From Candidatus Methanolliviera sp. GoM_oil (GTDB lineage Archaea > Halobacteriota > Methanoliparia > Methanoliparales > Methanoliparaceae), in NCBI GenBank assembly GCA_902158735.1, contig CABGHG010000127.1, positions 1 to 5,212 of the forward strand: DNA of 5,212 nt, given 5' to 3'. Shown here piece by piece: positions 4,445 to 5,212 of the stretch; position 1 is the first letter of the stretch, and each line of letters begins with the position of its first letter. A program made the position numbers and the translations under genes. Under the pieces are notes generated by a model. It saw nothing but the letters and a program-made list of their open reading frames with translations, ran no database searches and had not been told where the DNA came from.

Positions 4445-5068
4445 TTGAATATAACCAAACATAGGAACAGAGTATCATCTTACGTTGATATTATTGCCAA
4501 ACCTTTCGATAGGCTTAATTTAACGCCCAACCAGGTCACCCTTCTATCCCTACTATTTGCGTTTATATCTGCGTGCTTATACTATAAAAAAGAGATCCAT
4601 CTTGCTCCCATCTTTCTCCTTCTCTCTTCGATATTAGATCTGGTCGATGGAAGCCTCGCAAGGATGATAGGCAAGGAGACAAAGTTCGGCGCGGCGATCG
4701 ACTGGATCGCAGATAAATACGTGGATTGCTCGGTTATAATCGGCATAAGCCTGGGAGGTTTCGTCTCTCCCGCAATTGCCCTCTTCGCTTTATTTGGCTC
4801 GATGATGAATACTTTCATAAAGCCCGTCGCCTACGCCGAGATAGGCTTTGAAAAGCGGAAAAGAGGGAAGATAATAGATCCATTAGAGGGGGTCGGAATA
4901 TTTGGGAGGCCTGAGACGATAATGGTAATCTTGGTGGCATCCGTTTTAAATATCCTTCTTCCGCGTGCGTTATTCTATGGAATCTTGATCATCGCTATAA
5001 TGACGAACCTTTCTGCTCTGGAGAGGATCTTTTATCTTTATAGGAGGTTTGGACGATCTCTACCATAG
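4445..5068 (+). CDS. CDP-alcohol phosphatidyltransferase (probable archaetidylinositol-phosphate synthase)
   Basis: Integral membrane enzyme that swaps CMP of a CDP-lipid (CDP-archaeol in archaea) for an alcohol, making phospholipid headgroups. It is 207 aa, typical for the family. The full signature is present: Asp65, Asp68-Gly69, Ala72-Arg73, Gly82, Asp86, Asp90 (D-x2-D-G-x2-A-R-x8-G-x3-D-x3-D), which binds two divalent metals and the CDP-lipid. The LTPNQVTLLSLL segment (26-37) is also typical. About six membrane segments follow: 31-47, 53-65, 95-106, 107-122, 157-172 and 176-190. The acceptor alcohol cannot be read from the sequence; inositol-1-phosphate is the likely one given this family's size and motif, but serine or glycerol-phosphate acceptors remain possible. 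TTG 4445 is chosen over TTG 4439 because GAGG (4433-4436) is eight bases away rather than two. Confidence 0.85.
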   Translation: MNITKHRNRVSSYVDIIAKPFDRLNLTPNQVTLLSLLFAFISACLYYKKEIHLAPIFLLLSSILDLVDGSLARMIGKETKFGAAIDWIADKYVDCSVIIGISLGGFVSPAIALFALFGSMMNTFIKPVAYAEIGFEKRKRGKIIDPLEGVGIFGRPETIMVILVASVLNILLPRALFYGILIIAIMTNLSALERIFYLYRRFGRSLP

Positions 5069-5116
5069 TTATCTCCGCTTGGGCATATCGAAACAACTCT
5101 TGCGGATGAAAGCTCG
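5069..5116. other. Short spacer after the phosphatidyltransferase
   Basis: Forty-eight bases with no clear terminator or promoter. If the minus-strand partial gene to the right is real, the two genes converge here. Confidence 0.3.
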
Positions 5117-5212
5117 TTATTCCTCAAAGACATCCAACGCCGAACAAGCCCTGCATCGCACGCATCCCGCCTTACTTTTTTTCCAGGAGAGATTAGCATC
5201 TTTTATGGTATT
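5117..5212 (-). CDS. Possible C-terminal end of a Cys-rich protein (partial)
   Basis: The minus strand has one frame open from the right edge to TAA at 5117-5119. It encodes 31 residues that end AGCVRCRACSALDVFEE. The closely spaced C-x2-C-x2-C suggests a metal-binding tail. The other two minus-strand frames stop within a few codons. An opposing plus-strand frame (ATG 5107 onward) is also open but gives unconvincing protein. No family was recognised and only the tail is visible, so this is tentative. Confidence 0.35.
   Translation of the reverse strand, partial: NTIKDANLSWKKSKAGCVRCRACSALDVFEE

Overview
The window looks like an AT-rich euryarchaeal chromosome segment. Reasons: TATA-like promoter boxes 20-60 bases before genes, Shine-Dalgarno motifs, GTG/TTG starts, arginine mostly encoded by AGA/AGG, an archaeal-type riboflavin-pathway reductase, and a CDP-alcohol phosphatidyltransferase of the kind that makes archaeal phospholipids. 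I cannot name the genus.

Left third (about 150-1105, minus strand): three very small related genes. Each has a basic start, a shared FREEEAM-like block, cysteines, and a terminal RCxD motif. One (320-529) is intact with a strong SD and TATA box. A shorter one (152-274) follows it by 45 bases. The third (876-1105) is a full-length paralogue broken by one missing base at a six-base G tract. I do not recognise the family.

Middle (1169-2702, plus strand): a two-gene toxin-antitoxin-like cassette, a Panacea-domain protein followed with a 4-base overlap by a RelE/ParE-like toxin. The toxin carries a four-cysteine, zinc-knuckle-like insertion. The cassette is bracketed by a direct repeat of about 160 bases. 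The left copy is a frameshifted, 3'-truncated fragment of a DUF167/UPF0235 gene; the right copy is the intact gene. The arrangement records an insertion or duplication event.

Right half (2714-5212): on the minus strand, a membrane-anchored extracytoplasmic transglutaminase-like protein and arfC (riboflavin/F420 precursor reductase). Divergent from arfC, on the plus strand, is a CDP-alcohol phosphatidyltransferase, likely of the archaetidylinositol-phosphate synthase group. These are ordinary chromosomal genes; the accessory part is about 150-2480. The last 96 bases may hold the C-terminal end of a minus-strand Cys-rich protein.
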